64,000 nt of DNA from Hygrocybe punicea. Lineage: Eukaryota; Basidiomycota; Agaricomycetes; Agaricales; Hygrophoraceae. The DNA lies in contig OY744463.1 in assembly GCA_963556145.1 (NCBI GenBank), forward strand, positions 248,001 to 312,000, in the 5' to 3' direction. The notes under the pieces were generated by a model. The model made no database searches. It worked only from the letters and a program-made list of their open reading frames with translations, and had not been told where the DNA came from. Below are positions 34,601 through 46,566 of the stretch, piece by piece. Each line of letters starts with the position of its first letter. Positions within the stretch are counted from its first letter, which is position 1. The position numbers and the translations under genes are program-made.

Positions 34601-35929
34601 AAAACATGTAAAGGGGCCAAATCTTCGCATCACCAAAAGATGTCAGGTGCGTAACATCAGACCAGAACATCAGTGCAACGACCACGTGTGGAAGTGAGCA
34701 ACCTGGCTCTGCAGGAGAATCTTGCAGTTCGCGATGGGCATCGATGAAGGCAGGAGATGTGTACAGTTCACCCTGAACACGCACCGGGTGAGGAACTTCG
34801 CCCGGCTGCCAATTCAGCTCGAATGGTTCGTAATGAAAATGCCGATGATTTCCTGTTGAGTTCGAAAGCTTTTCCCGAATGACCGAAACCAGACTGCGGT
34901 GATAGAAGTCGTCAATCGTGTAACTTTGAGGACCAGCGTCAGGATCTGGGGAGACGCCACGGTGAAGCTGATAGGGTACTTCAATTGTCACAGGCGTATG
35001 TTTCCATCCAGCATCCTCATCCAACCATTCTTCATCTTCACCACTTGCTAGAATATTATTGATCTCACTCCATTTGGTGTCTCGAACGGCTGCAGGCTCG
35101 AAGCCACAATGTCCAACAATGTCCAAAAGCTCATTAAAGCTAGACTGAGATTTCTGGACGCCGCCATTCCAATACCAGTCGCCTAAGCGGAATGAGCTGT
35201 GGTTCGGATAAGGATAAAATGTTGGCGGAGCGGATGTGGAAGGGGCTTGAGATGGGATATCAGATAACTCGTTGCACTCCTCTGGATCATGCGAAGGCAA
35301 TTCTGCAGTGTGGTACAGCCGTGATAGCCCGAATATGTTGCATACTGTCCTGAACACTTGGCACAGTCGACGGCGTACCGCTCCTGAGCTCGAGCCCAAC
35401 GACGAACTTGAAGCCGTTCTATTGTTTGCCGTTGACTGCGAAGTAGATGTGATAGAACGGATGAGGGATGGCGGTGGTAAAAGTGGTGGTGGTTGCGGCA
35501 GTGGATCTCTGAATCGTAGAGGGAGTCGACGATTAAGTCTTCGGGTCCATGGTGCATGCTCCATCATAGACATATGGGAATCATTGGCTTGGTTTTCATC
35601 ATCCGGAACAACACCAATCTACAAACAACGTTTAATGAGCGGTTATCTTTCTTCATCCTCAAAATAGGTACCTCGATTGCAACCACTGGGTCTGCTGCCT
35701 GGGGTGCCAAACCCACCAGAGGCACTTCATCAGTCTCCAAAGACAATGAAAGAAGTCGACACCTCTTGGGACCTTTCCAGAGCTGTTTTGCCTTGTCCAG
35801 AGCACTGGAAAGGCGCTTCTTCGACGATTGGCAGGTGCGCTTGTGGTTGGTGAAAGCACTGAGCTGCCGGAAAGATCGGCCACACACACAAACTGACTCC
35901 ACACTCCGTCCAAGTAAGGGCACACTCAT
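31617..35929 (-). CDS. Plavaka-type transposase, apparently intact
   Basis: Ten exons: 35929-35672, 35618-34527, 34471-34239, 34176-33924, 33863-33694, 33642-33537, 33488-33054, 33000-32743, 32687-32020 and 31962-31617. All nine introns are 48-63 bp with GT..AG ends and all phases agree, giving 1272 aa without a stop. The N-terminus has a CVC..H..C zinc finger near residues 15-33. Hallmarks of fungal Plavaka (CACTA/EnSpm-related) transposases follow: GDWYWNGG, FWSDVTHLTSFGDAKIWPLY with the likely first catalytic Asp near residue 405, a cysteine-rich KPSCHLC, CPCPRCL, and MLVVDLLHE with the likely second Asp near residue 633. The tail is acidic. It would cut and paste its own element; I could not find its terminal inverted repeats. 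Confidence 0.88.
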
Positions 35930-36455
35930 ACTAGTGGGCAGGTTCCCGCGAACTTCAGGACCGGTGCGGGTTTATGACAGCGGATGAATCATTGGTAGGG
36001 CGTCCGTGACTCAGACGAGTGAGTCAAGTAGGATTCAAACCCAGACTCGCAGATGGCTTAGTTATGATCATTTGTTTGAGGCTGAAAATTGTATGAACTC
36101 GAAATTCTACTGTACACATGATTTAAGAAGGCAACTACTGCCGTGACGATGTGAGTAGGATTAAAACACGAACTTGAAGGGCTTATAAAGGTGTATCTCC
36201 GATGTTCGAAGCATACTGTCAAAAGAGTAGGAGTTGGATGCTCACCGTGGCCCTCCGCATCGCACACCATGATGCGCAGTCACCGCGGGCCTGTTCCCAG
36301 TGGTTGACCTGCAAACTTGGCATGAAGTTGAGGGTCTTCCCAACAGTTCAAGTGACATTTCCTCATGGTGAATGGTCAGTGCGAGGAACAGGGCATCACT
36401 GTCAGCATGCTCTACAACAAGATTGTGGTGAGACGCATACACCCCAAGCGGTGTG
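35930..36455. other. 5' flank of the transposase, no gene
   Basis: 35985-36180 is similar to 25086-25200, the matching upstream part of the truncated copy. CCCACTAGTATGAG overlaps the start codon and a similar ACACTAGTATTG stands at the same place in the other copy. Confidence 0.4.
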
Positions 36456-36700
36456 CAAATCAGCTGCGTGGAGTCAAACGGATCACTAACCTCGTCCGCC
36501 TGCTCATCATTGACGAGATCCACCTCTTACATGACGACCGTCACATGTGGGCCTGTGCTCGAAGCTGTCAATTCGTATGCAGGACATACGAGCAAGTATC
36601 TAATTTATCGGGCTGTCGGGAAGTTGCAACACTCCTCTGTGTCGATCCCAACCGGGCTGGTCCAGTTTTCCATTACATCCACATACTACTAGCTAAATTA
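36456..36700 (+). pseudogene. Fragment of a Brr2/Ski2-like helicase
   Basis: The frame at 36470-36540 encodes LVRLLIIDEIHLLHDDR, the DEIH-box context of U5 snRNP helicase Brr2 and relatives. In a shifted frame GPVLEAV follows, and back in the first frame EVATLLCVDP, which corresponds to the next conserved block of such helicases. Frames are broken by small shifts, so this is a decayed exon piece without flanking helicase domains. Probably carried here by a transposon or by repair. Confidence 0.6.
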
Positions 36701-37587
36701 TAAAGCGGTCACAACGACTATGATCATGGCTGGATTATTATTATCATTGAAGTAAAGAAACAGAACTTAAATGTCACACGCCTGTCTTTGTCGCAAACTC
36801 ATTTAGGGCAGGCCTCCAAAATCACGTGAAGGAGTGGCCTTGCCGCAATTATTAATAATAGTATCATTACGGTGAGGGTTCGGCGATAGTTTAACAAGCC
36901 TGAGCAGTACCTGCTTACATTGTAAATTCACTACCACCTACTAGTACTACCAGTAAATTTTTGAATTATGGACTTAGAAACAGTGAAAATGTATATTACA
37001 ACGATCTTGATGACTGAACTTTAAGCTTCTCGGATTTTCTTCCGCCAATGAATGGGCTGTTCCAATCCAAAGAGTGAATCTCAGGCTAGAGGAACAATCT
37101 GCAGAATGTATCATAGAAAGCAGAGAACACCCTATTAGGGCTCAGGTAGGGTGAACTTAGAACAGAATCCGGAGAGCTGCTCCGGGATGTGCGCTGGACT
37201 TGCAAGTGCAATTCCTGTATGAGGACCTCTAGCTGGCCCTACTGCAATAAAACGTGAGCTGAAGCTTGAAGCCGTATTTTTTTAGCCACCCATCCGAACG
37301 TCATGCACAACAATTAGTTTTAAACCCCCCGCCTACATCGTAGTATTTGCCTCGTTTAACCATGTACACCGTAGACTTAGTTGTTTTTAATCCTCAAGAA
37401 ATGACTATAATTGACTTTGCTGCGAAGGTTACGACCTCGTGCACGTGAGGTCCAACCACCCCTTTTTCGTTGCTGAGCGGGTTATCGTCAGAACATAATC
37501 CGTAAATACACTTGCTTTGGGAACCGTTCATTCTCTGTTTCTCAACACTGATCCTGTCTTCGATTTAGGTTAGGCACTTCACGCCAA
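36701..37587. other. Repeat remnants, no gene
   Basis: 37240-37370 is the inverted partner of 25190-25310. 37380-37600 is related to the inverted strand of 30640-30860. CACTACCACCTACTAGTACT at about 36928 resembles a CACTA-type end, without a partner. Confidence 0.4.
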
Positions 37588-38133
37588 GGATGTCATTGGC
37601 ATTCCGTAAAACCCGCTCACGCCGCTTTCCATCCCCTGTATTTCCTTTGCAGCCACCGACCGTAGGCAATGCAGCCTTGGCGGAATGGTTTAGAGGGCCC
37701 TGTACTGCTGGGCCAGTTTCTGGAGGGTCAAGGACCCCGGGAAGGAAACACTCGTTGTGAAGGCCAAATACGACCGGTTTCTCTCAGCAGCTCGTATTCA
37801 ATAGCCAGCACTGCCTCAACTTTCGGGCGAGGACGCCCTCACGAGTCGGATATCATCCATCGATTCCTGCCAGCTTGTCATCGGCATTCCGTTCTAAAAC
37901 CTGCTCACGCCGCTTTCCATCCCCTGTATTTCCTTTGCAGCCACCGACCGTAGGCAATGCCTTGGCGGAATGGTTTAGAGGGCCCTGTACTGCTGGGCCA
38001 GTTTCTGGAGGGTCAAGGACCCCGGGAAGGAAACACTCGTTGTGAAGGCCAAATACGACCGGTTTCTCTCAGCTCTCGTATTCAATAGCCAGCACTGCCT
38101 CAACTTTCGGGCGAGGACGCCCTCGCGAGTCGG
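37588..38133. repeat. Tandem duplication, 288-bp period
   Basis: Two consecutive copies, from about 37588 and 37876, share the stretch from CGCTTTCCATCCCCTG to GGACGCCCTC. They differ by a few indels and transitions. Confidence 0.85.
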
Positions 38134-39316
38134 ATATTGAAATGCATGCAACAATAGTAAAGGTGGGCAGGCGTCAACGTGACTCTGCATTTATGGTGAC
38201 GTCCTCGACAGCTCCTAGACAGAGCTCACTCGCTTTCATGCACATGATGACTGACACGGATCTTGTGACCTGTGCGGGTTTCGGTCGGTTTCTCGTAAAA
38301 AAGGTGAGTCCTGCACGTTATATATATTACCCATTTTTGTTCGGTTATTTCATCACTCAAATGTTGGCTCACATCCGCGTGACGCAACCTTACCTTTAAC
38401 ACAACAGCAACAACCGCAGACAACGGCAGAAGACGAAGAGAAATGCAGCGGGGAGTGATGCACCCACCCCCGCTGCCGTAGATAGATAAGTTTTTATTTG
38501 TTCTATCTTACAACACCTATCACCGACCGCGACAACGCACAACGTATAACGCCCACACCACACCCATACCCACATCCACAAAGCAAACACAAATGCGAAC
38601 GCGAAGACTAACCATCCCTCCCACAACCACAGCGGCATGTCATCAATGACCACGCCCACTCCCGTTAGGCGACATCCACATGTCAGCACCATTTGTGCCG
38701 ACATCCCACATGGATCACCACGGCCAACGGCTCTCCAAATGCACCTCGCGGACACGCTCTGTCACGTCAATTGACGTTGGTGCGGCAACCGCGAGGTACC
38801 CAGGAGGGTGACACGGATGACGACGACGTATTGGTGCCGACGGACATGGGGTGGCAACAGTTAGTAGGGTAAGCAGGTGTTCCTACGTCCTACGCCTGAC
38901 CATCTCTCAATTTTATTTTAATAATACTTATCATAAATTTTCTACATAGTGAGTGACCTGCGGCCCCGTACTCGGCGGGCACGGGTTTTGACGGGTACGG
39001 GTACGGGTCGTGGGAAAAAACCTGTGACAATCATTACACAATGACTTGGACATCCCAGCTGTATTGGCTTCTCACGGAGGCCGGAGCAGTCAAATTTGTT
39101 ATTATACGACAGGTCAAGCTGGTCAGTGAGGGGAAGGTGCACAGGGCCCAGGTGGTATCACAAGGCCGCATTAGGTTGTGTAATATTGCTGCTCTTGTGC
39201 TATTTGCATGAACGTATCAAGTTGAACAAGTGATCTCCGTTTACAACTAAGTAATATCGATAACATGAACTGTGGGATCCCAAGTGGGAATGATAATAAA
39301 CTAGCCAACTCCAGTC
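38134..39316. other. No supported gene
   Basis: Contains short frames of unusual composition on the minus strand (38396-38755) and G/C-rich simple stretches near 38975-39010. Nothing recognisable. Confidence 0.4.
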
Positions 39317-40763
39317 TTATTTTTTTTGTCCCAGAATTACCCAGTCCTTGGGCTTTCCTTCCAACTCCAAAACTACATCACGATGTGTGAAATAAACCCA
39401 AGCAACACGACCTGGTGTACAGGTGTGTTCGGGCAACATGGGACCTGGGTCCCACTTCCCAATTGCGTGGAATAAGTACTGTGATCTGATAATAACAATA
39501 TCGCCAGGGTTGTACCTAAGGTGTTGTCTGTCAACCCAAAAGATATTCAAAAGGTTGAGGCACTTGCGTTAGGCACAAATTCAGGTCCGGTAAATACAAA
39601 CCACCCCCAACAAAATTACCTCCACAGGTCAGAACACACAACTCAAAATCATTCTGATCGATGTGAACATCGACCTGAAGCTTCCAGACTGTAGCTGTAC
39701 CCAGGAAGCAAGATTGTTCGATATCTTGATACCAGCGGCCAGCCTTGTGAGCTCGTTGCAGGCGGTTCCATTCTTTCGGACACAGTCGTTCCAATATCTT
39801 GTTGAGATATGACGTGTGCTTTTCTGTGGCTTGTAAGTAACGACGGGAAGACTTTAATCTTTGGGCACTATGTGTGCCAAGGAGATCAGCAGAGGGAACG
39901 AGCCCCTCGGCCTGAGTTACTTTGATAAAGTATCAAATCTGACAAAACCATAGTACTTACTTCATGTGCTTGTTGGTGCCATGACTGTACATCGTGCCTT
40001 AGCCCTATGGGTTCATGAGCATCAGCAGAGAACGGATCCTTGGTGTTCTCATGCATTAACTGTGCAGAAATGATTCAGCCAGAGACATTTAAAGATTACG
40101 ATTATTACTTCTTTATTTCCCATATCTTCCTCATCTGAGAGTATATCGTAATCCAGGAATGGATAATGTGCTGACTCTTGATGTCGCTTGTCGTCCCCCA
40201 CCTCCGGACAAACTGGTGGATTCTCCACAAATAAATCTTGTGCTGCTTCAAGCATGAATTGGACCTCTTTTTCCTGCAAATCTTCATTATCACAAGTATC
40301 ACCATCAGGAATGACAAAGTTACATTGAACCCATCCTTGACCTTAACCTTGACCTGATGTCCACCTCCGGTACCTGCACCTCCTGTACCTCCATCCTTTG
40401 TACCTTTACCCTTTGTACCTCCACCCTTTGTACCTTCACCCTTTGTACCTCCATCCTCTGTATATTCAAGTTCATGCTCTCCTGCATATATTACCAGCCA
40501 TTCAGGCTCATCCTCTACGTCCTCTACCCATCTCCGGGAAGTGCCACAAGAAGGAAAATTAGACGCTTGCATTTCTTCAAAGCGCTGTTGGGCTTTTTGA
40601 ATGCATTCTTGCGTGATTGCTCGTTCTCGCAAGTCCGCTAACCTAATTCCCTTACATACAACTGTATCTAATCATTTTTTCTGTCAAAGAAAGTAAAAAC
40701 TCAATTAGCTGGAAACACTCACTGCCGGGCTTCTCCAAAAAATCACCAAATCATTTTGCACGC
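39317..40763 (-). pseudogene. TET/JBP-like 2OG-Fe(II) oxygenase, 3' part
   Basis: The catalytic end of a 2-oxoglutarate/iron oxygenase of the TET/JBP type, a family that oxidises 5-methylcytosine or thymine in DNA. Using the intron 39516-39576 (61 bp) the product reads VHIDQND (HxD iron ligands), then GGLYLPDLN-LYNPGDIVII, LFHAIGKW (distal His) and GRVAWVYFTH (candidate Arg for 2-oxoglutarate). Earlier exons are joined by introns near 39911-39959 and 40081-40131 with good ends. A GGTACAAAGGGT minisatellite at about 40375-40460 sits in the coding part and seems to shift the frame. An in-frame TGA is at 40751-40753. The 5' exon lies beyond the inserted LTR element. Confidence 0.65.
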
Positions 40764-40922
40764 TGGAGTAGTGGGACCTGGCAGTCACGTGACTGGGTTC
40801 CCACGGTTGACCTAGTTAGTAGCCTTCCTGATGTAGTAGAGAGACCCATTCCTATCCTATCCAGTTGACTTCCACCTCGAGTCCTGCGTGAGCCCCCGGA
40901 GAGGTACCTCGGTACCTCTCCA
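40764..40922 (+). repeat. Left LTR of the small LTR element
   Basis: 159 bp; starts TGGAGTAGTGGGACC and ends GGTACCTCTCCA. Confidence 0.9.
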
Positions 40923-42511
40923 TCGTGGTGATGAGAGTGTTTTCGACTCACTGCTTTCTTTTTCTGGACTTTCTCCTCTTTTTGCCTTTCTTTGCTGGAT
41001 TTTCTCGCGAGATGACTCTTTTCGGCCTCACCACCCCCTGCTGCGCGACGGCGGATTTTCTCTTCATTCACAGCCGTACATCAATCGCGCTACCCCCCGG
41101 CACTCTCGCTCAGTCCACCAGGGCCCCGCGTCGACCATCGTTGACCCAGAGACGCGGACTCGACCCTTTTCGAGCACCCAAAAGCCCCAGGCCGCGTCAC
41201 CCGCGTCCACGCCCGGTTTTTTCTTCTCAGACCCAGGACGGCCTCTCAAGCCTTCCTTGGACGTCTTACGGCCCCCGTTCTGCCCCACGTCGTCCATTTT
41301 TTGACGCCCAACGGCCACCCGCGTACAGCCGCGTCACCACCTTTCGACCCCCCATATTTTAGCATTCCCCGGCCCCACACGTATCCATCTCGGTCCCTAC
41401 ATCCACGCTCGACGACCCGGTGCTTACGTCCTGCCCAGAAGAACCCCCCACCGCGCTTCGTTGCCCCAAACGAAGCCGTCCCGCCCTTTTGGTCACCCCA
41501 CGGATCTGCCACGTCACCACTTTTAGACCCCCGTTTCTCGTCACCCCCACCCCTACACAGACTCATTCGACTCCCGGCATCATCGTTCCACCGGCCAGGA
41601 CCCCCCGTTCCCCTTCGTTGCACCAAACGAACCCCCGCCGTCACCTCCAGACACCCCAGCCCCGCGCCACGTCACCATCGCGCGGCTCCGTTCCGCCAAC
41701 GTAGCCAGCCCCAGGTCGACTCACGACACTCGCGGCCCACCCGTTCACCATCCCGGAGCACCCCACCTGCCTCCAATACCACGAACGGACCGTGCCCACC
41801 GCCCCCAGACCCCCACCGCGTTCCGCCACGTCACCACCCCCCGGCTGGTTTCTTGCACCATGCCCAGCCCCGCGAGCCCTCGTTCAGCTCCCCGTGGCCC
41901 CGTTCTCGACCGTGGTGACTACCAAGGACAACCCAACGGCACCATGTACCCCATGCCGACCCAACGAACCGCCGCGATCCCTTCGCGTGATACGCCTACC
42001 CCCTTCGCGTCGAGATACTATGCCCTCGTTAGTACAACCCTATGCCCTATCATTTATTATAGCTTTTATCACAGTCTCGTCCCTGTTCCCCCCCACCTCT
42101 GGATGTCGATTAAAGTCTACCTACGAGCCGTCACTACACTTGTTCATACACCTGTTCACCTAGTTCCACCAACACCGTTACGTTTTCGATCACCAGAACT
42201 TGCACGCTGCACTGAGTACTTGCCAGAGCAATTCGAGCGATTTTGGATCTTGCGTCATAAGCCCTAACCCTCGCGAGGAAGGCATTCGGAGAGTTTGAGT
42301 TTGAGAGAGGAGTTCTATAGAGTCTGGTCATCTACCGCCCCCTGCGCGAGGACGACTTCCCGCTTCACGATATAAGGCCCTGGCCTTGAGTCAAGGCTTT
42401 CTGAGGGACTGGGAGTTGTGGCTTTAGAGTTTTTTGGTCAGTTTCGTTTGTTTTGTGTTCTTTTCTGTAGCAGTTGGCGACGAGGGCGTCGCCATGAGGA
42501 AAAGGGGCACT

Positions 42512-42670
42512 TGGAGTAGTGGGACCTGGCAGTCACGTGACTGGGTTCCCACGGTTGACCTAGTTAGTAGCCTTCCTGATGTAGTAGAGAGACCCATTCC
42601 TATCCTATCCAGTCGACTTCCACCTCGAGTCCTGCGTGAGCCCCCGGAGAGGTACCTCGGTACCTCTCCA
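42512..42670 (+). repeat. Right LTR of the small LTR element
   Basis: 159 bp; differs from the left LTR at one base seen by eye. Confidence 0.9.
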
Positions 42671-42860
42671 ACGCTTCTCAAAAAATTTGGCCTCCAGTTC
42701 AACCAATTTTGCTAACTTAATTCGTTTGACTTGGTCATTTGAGAATCGAGGGGTACGCTGACCGCGGACTGGTGGTACGACGTTGTTTTTTCGGGCTGGT
42801 AGTGGCACTGCCCCACTTCTGGTGTTATGGATCTGTCTCTCAGATCCCCCAGCCAGAGCC
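42671..42860 (-). pseudogene. TET/JBP-like oxygenase gene, 5' exon
   Basis: Minus-strand exon, probably starting after an acceptor at about 42861, that encodes a basic stretch and then KLAKLVELEAKFFEKR. Removing the LTR element lets this run into the frame at 40760 and below. The first coding exon with the start codon was not located. The basic N-terminus fits a nuclear DNA-binding role, but that is inference. Confidence 0.5.
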
Positions 42861-43484
42861 TATCATGATGATAGCCATGTGTGAGTAACCACTGGCAACA
42901 GAGGCACAAAATTATAACTTTGAAAGACCTACTCCTCTTTTGCCTTTAGTACTTTTAGCCTTAGTCATTGCTGTTCAACTATGGTACTATTAGTACTACT
43001 AGCACTGTATATTACACTCCAGTATCGGTATAGAAAGAGTGAAAGCATTCTTCAACTTGACGCTTTCAACTTTTATTCGGAGATTGTTTAGGGCCAGTTC
43101 AAGCCTTTTCAGAACCGGCCCTAAACAATCGTGGCATAAGTACGAATTCTTGCTTGAATAGTCATGCTTTCCCTTGTCCTCTGCATTTTCTGCCCAGTGC
43201 CAGTGTGTGCAGGAAAACCCTACCCAGTCGTTGCTTGCATACACCGAGGCTCCGTACTACTAGTAGTAGTCGTATTCAATTAGGGATGAACGTTTGCGAA
43301 CAATGAACCGGCCCTAAGTTATCATGCAATAAAATAGTTTTAGTCGATGTTCGAATTCAATCACAATACTCTGGTGTAAAATGAGAAAAAAGGCTAGAGT
43401 CGATGTAAGTCACGCTTGGGGCTTACTTCAGTGTAGAGTTCAGAATTGATTGGGTGCACTGGACAGAACCATACCTTGCATTAT
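42861..43484. other. Intergenic; perfect long hairpin
   Basis: 43082-43095 (GATTGTTTAGGGCC) and 43117-43130 (GGCCCTAAACAATC) form a perfect 14-bp stem that continues after one mismatch with GTTC/GAAC. No gene was seen apart from what may be the upstream start of the Spt5-like gene. Confidence 0.55.
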
Positions 43485-45839
43485 ATAGACATTGAAGCAA
43501 CGGCCGACTTGGACAATGACTCGGACAGTGACTCGGACGATGAAGCGAGCGAAAGCGAGCTTTGTAGGTGATCACTCGCAAGCATTGCAACAAGCTAACT
43601 TGAACTTGGTTCCAGTTGCAAACGAGGATTTACACGCCCGCTTGGGCGAAGAATATCTTTTCTATCGTCAACCACTTGAACTTCCAGATGCTGACCTAGC
43701 TCGGATTGCCCAAGAGTTCACTGAAAAGTATGGACCGCGTGCCCAACGTTATATCCCGGAAGAGGATGTGCCCCAGGTTACCCTGCTCCCAACTATATAC
43801 GATGCCCCACTCTGGATGGTACCAGTCCACGTAAGTACGGTTTCTCCAGTTTTCCCGTCGTACTGATGTTGTCTCGACAGCGCATGGATGAACAAAACAT
43901 CATCTATCGTTTGCTGTTTAACTCCACAGTTTCCTCTCAGCAGCCGAAAATACTTTCTGCTTTCACCCGGCCTTCTCTTCCTGGCAAAATTTATGTGGAG
44001 GCAAAATCCGAACGCGACATTTGTGAAGCCTGCCGTGCTCAGACTAATATCTTTATACGAGACATTGTCCACGTTCCCATCGAGGAGGCAGTATCGTTAC
44101 TCACTCTCTCCGTGTCCTTTTTCAATCCCCAGGTAGGGAGCTGGGTCCGGATTGCGTCGGGCCTATACCGTGGGGATCTAGCCTACGTTCTTGCGGTTAA
44201 GAGTCATATATCCGCCAAGGTAGCTCTCATCCCTCGCCTGCGATTAGAACGCAAAAAGCGGAAGGGTGCGGCCCGGAAAAGCCGGCCTCCCAAGCGTCTA
44301 TTTGATCAAGATGGCATTGCCAACGCATATGGGCCAGATTCGGTGGAGAAGTGCGACCAGTGTTGGAAGTTTCAAAAAGAAATATACAAGAACGGCCTCC
44401 TCGAGAAACAATTTATTTTAGAGGACTTCGTTCAGGAACTGGCCATTCCGACGGTGGCCGAGTTGCTTGAATTTCAGGCAAGTGGGGGTGTTCGATCGAA
44501 CGACCTCTCCGGTGCGTTTAATCAAATTTCCAATTCTTCTCTACGTCCTGGAGATTGAGTAGAAGTCACTTGGGGTCGATGGGCGGGGGTGATTGGCGAG
44601 GTGCATGCCGTCAGCGCTGCCATTATCCAGGTCCTTCCCAGCGGAATGGGTGCTTCGGAAAATGTCATTGATGTTCCCGCTGTCCATATCACGAGGCACT
44701 TTCGGCCTGGCGACTTCGTCAAAGTCAGGTCAGGATGGGAGATTGGAAAGACGGGCTGGGTGGTTTCTTGCAATAATTCTGTAGTAACATTTCATGAGCC
44801 CTCCTCCACCGAGGTAAATTCGTTCCCATTCATAATCCCCATTTCACTCCCCTCATGCATCTTTTGAAGGTACAGGTACTCGTCAGAGATCTTGATTTCT
44901 GCGAGGGACGATTGGACGCTGTTCCTAGCACACAGGTTGCACAGTGTGACACTGTGGATCCACTAGTCGGCCGGCGTGTTGTAGTTATTCAAGGACCCTG
45001 CAAGGACTACCGAGGTATCATCAAAGACGTAAATCACTTCCGAGGGGTCGCCATAGTGGAGTTAGAAGCCACGGTGCGAAAATCCATGTTCAAGTTTCGG
45101 GATTTAACAATATTTGAGTGAGTCTTATCGTTTCCAGTTGCGTTGCACCGAACTAATGCATCGCAGCCACGATGGTGCACTGCTGCCACTGCAAGAGTGC
45201 CCAATTCGAGTCATGGAGGCGAGAGAGTATACTGGATCGGGAACCAGCATGCCCATGCGACCACCCATTCCTCTGTCGACCACTCCCCTCACACCATCTA
45301 CCCCCATCCCAGTCGACATGTTTTCAGAACCAGTCAGTCCCACTTGGGACCCATCATCGCGGACACCTGGAAGGCCGGATGACAAGGCAGAAGGTACGCC
45401 ATGCTGTCAATCTGTTCTGCATTGTGTGTCTGACTTCTTCATAGCCGATCTGGACCTTTGGCTCGCAGACCGCCAACTTTATGCCTTAAAGATTATGGTG
45501 ACTTTTACTAAAGAATGGGCAGGTGGTACACTATTCGGTCGCCTTGGTTTCACCCTACCGTCATCCAATGGGGGAAATCGAACACATGTTGATGTTCAAA
45601 TGCGTGATCGCCTATCGACTGTGCGCACGAACATTCCTATTCAGTTTCTCGACCCGGTACATCCGCAAGGCACTCAGGAGCTAGTGGTGGTGATCAAAGG
45701 TGACTCAATCACAGGTGACATTCTTCTGATTGATAAAATGAACAGGGAGGGGATGTGCGTCCTCGCAAAACCCGACACACCCCACAACCCGTTCATTGCG
45801 GTATCCAAAGAGCAGCTTGCTGTCATAAAAAAATTATAA
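43485..45839 (+). pseudogene. Spt5-like KOW-domain gene with one stop
   Basis: Exons 43485-43563, 43616-43830, 43881-44813, 44870-45117, 45167-45393 and 45445-45839, introns 49-56 bp with clean ends. The first exon is an acidic Asp/Ser run as at the N-terminus of Spt5. A NusG-like part follows (DAPLWMVPVH to the EIHVP-like IVHVPIEEA block), then KOW units such as GSWVRIASGLYRGDLAYVL, HFRPGDFVKVRSGWEIGKTG and VGRRVVVIQGPCKDYRGIIKDV, and a last KOW near the C-terminus. Spt5 works with RNA polymerase II; agaricomycetes carry many such paralogues of unknown role. An in-frame TGA at 44556-44558 sits in a KOW start (RPGD-stop-VEV). The start codon is not found; an upstream exon is likely. Confidence 0.7.
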
Positions 45840-46566
45840 ATATCATTTTTTCACTACTACTGTAATATCATTTTGTCAATATCTATTTGTATTGCTCCCG
45901 CAAGCGTCAATTCACACACTTTTACACTCCCAGTTTAGAAAACCAAACCTTCAGGCTTTTGGAGGAGGGGCCAGTTAATTCAACAGAGTCAATTCAAGCA
46001 ACTGTGGCACAGCAATCGCGTGAGCTCCTTCCTTCGCAACTATACATAGTTAGCTGACGCGAAAATCACACAGTATTACAAGTTTGTGCTTGAGCAATGG
46101 CGTCGCTCTTCTACAATCACAGTTTGCAGCTGCTTTGAGACTCCATCACCCATTTAAAGAATTAATGCCATTAAATGTCATTGCAGAAAATTGAAAACAA
46201 AAACAAAAACAAAGTTTTGGCCGTGACTAATCACTATCGTTATCGGTAATCTCAATGACGTTGGCCTCAAGCGTCAAGGCATTCTCATTCGGGCAGTAAT
46301 GGTTCTTGAAGGCCTTTCATGTCATGATCAAGCCACAGGTGCACCTAGCAAACAAGGCGCGAAAGTCGGATTCCTTCAAACCTGGCCGAACTGGAGAATT
46401 GAGTTGCAATAATTGGAGTAATTCAGGTGATGTAGACGGAATACGACGACCACACGCTGGTTTCCGGGGTGAAGGAATGTCTACCAATGTAGAATTATTC
46501 AGGTTGATGTCTGATTCAGTTCTTCAGCGTCTAGCTAACTGACTTGGTATGCGAAAAATTCACCAC
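45840..46566. other. No supported gene
   Basis: Between two convergent genes. Only short frames without features. Confidence 0.4.

Larger units (their letters stand above)
40764..42670 (+). mobile_element. Small LTR element (TRIM/LARD type)
   Basis: 1907 bp with 159-bp LTRs (40764-40922, 42512-42670), TG..CA ends and 4-bp target duplication ACGC (40760-40763, 42671-42674). The LTRs differ at one site, CAGTTGACT against CAGTCGACT, a CpG transition. AGGAAAAGGGGCAC just before the right LTR is a good polypurine tract. The interior is C-rich; Pro-rich frames there lack retroviral domains, so it is non-autonomous. Orientation follows the purine tract. Confidence 0.9.

Noticed and set aside
40925..42267. 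Pro-rich frames inside the small LTR element
   Set aside because: Three overlapping frames of C-rich sequence, no retroelement or host domain; probably non-coding filler.
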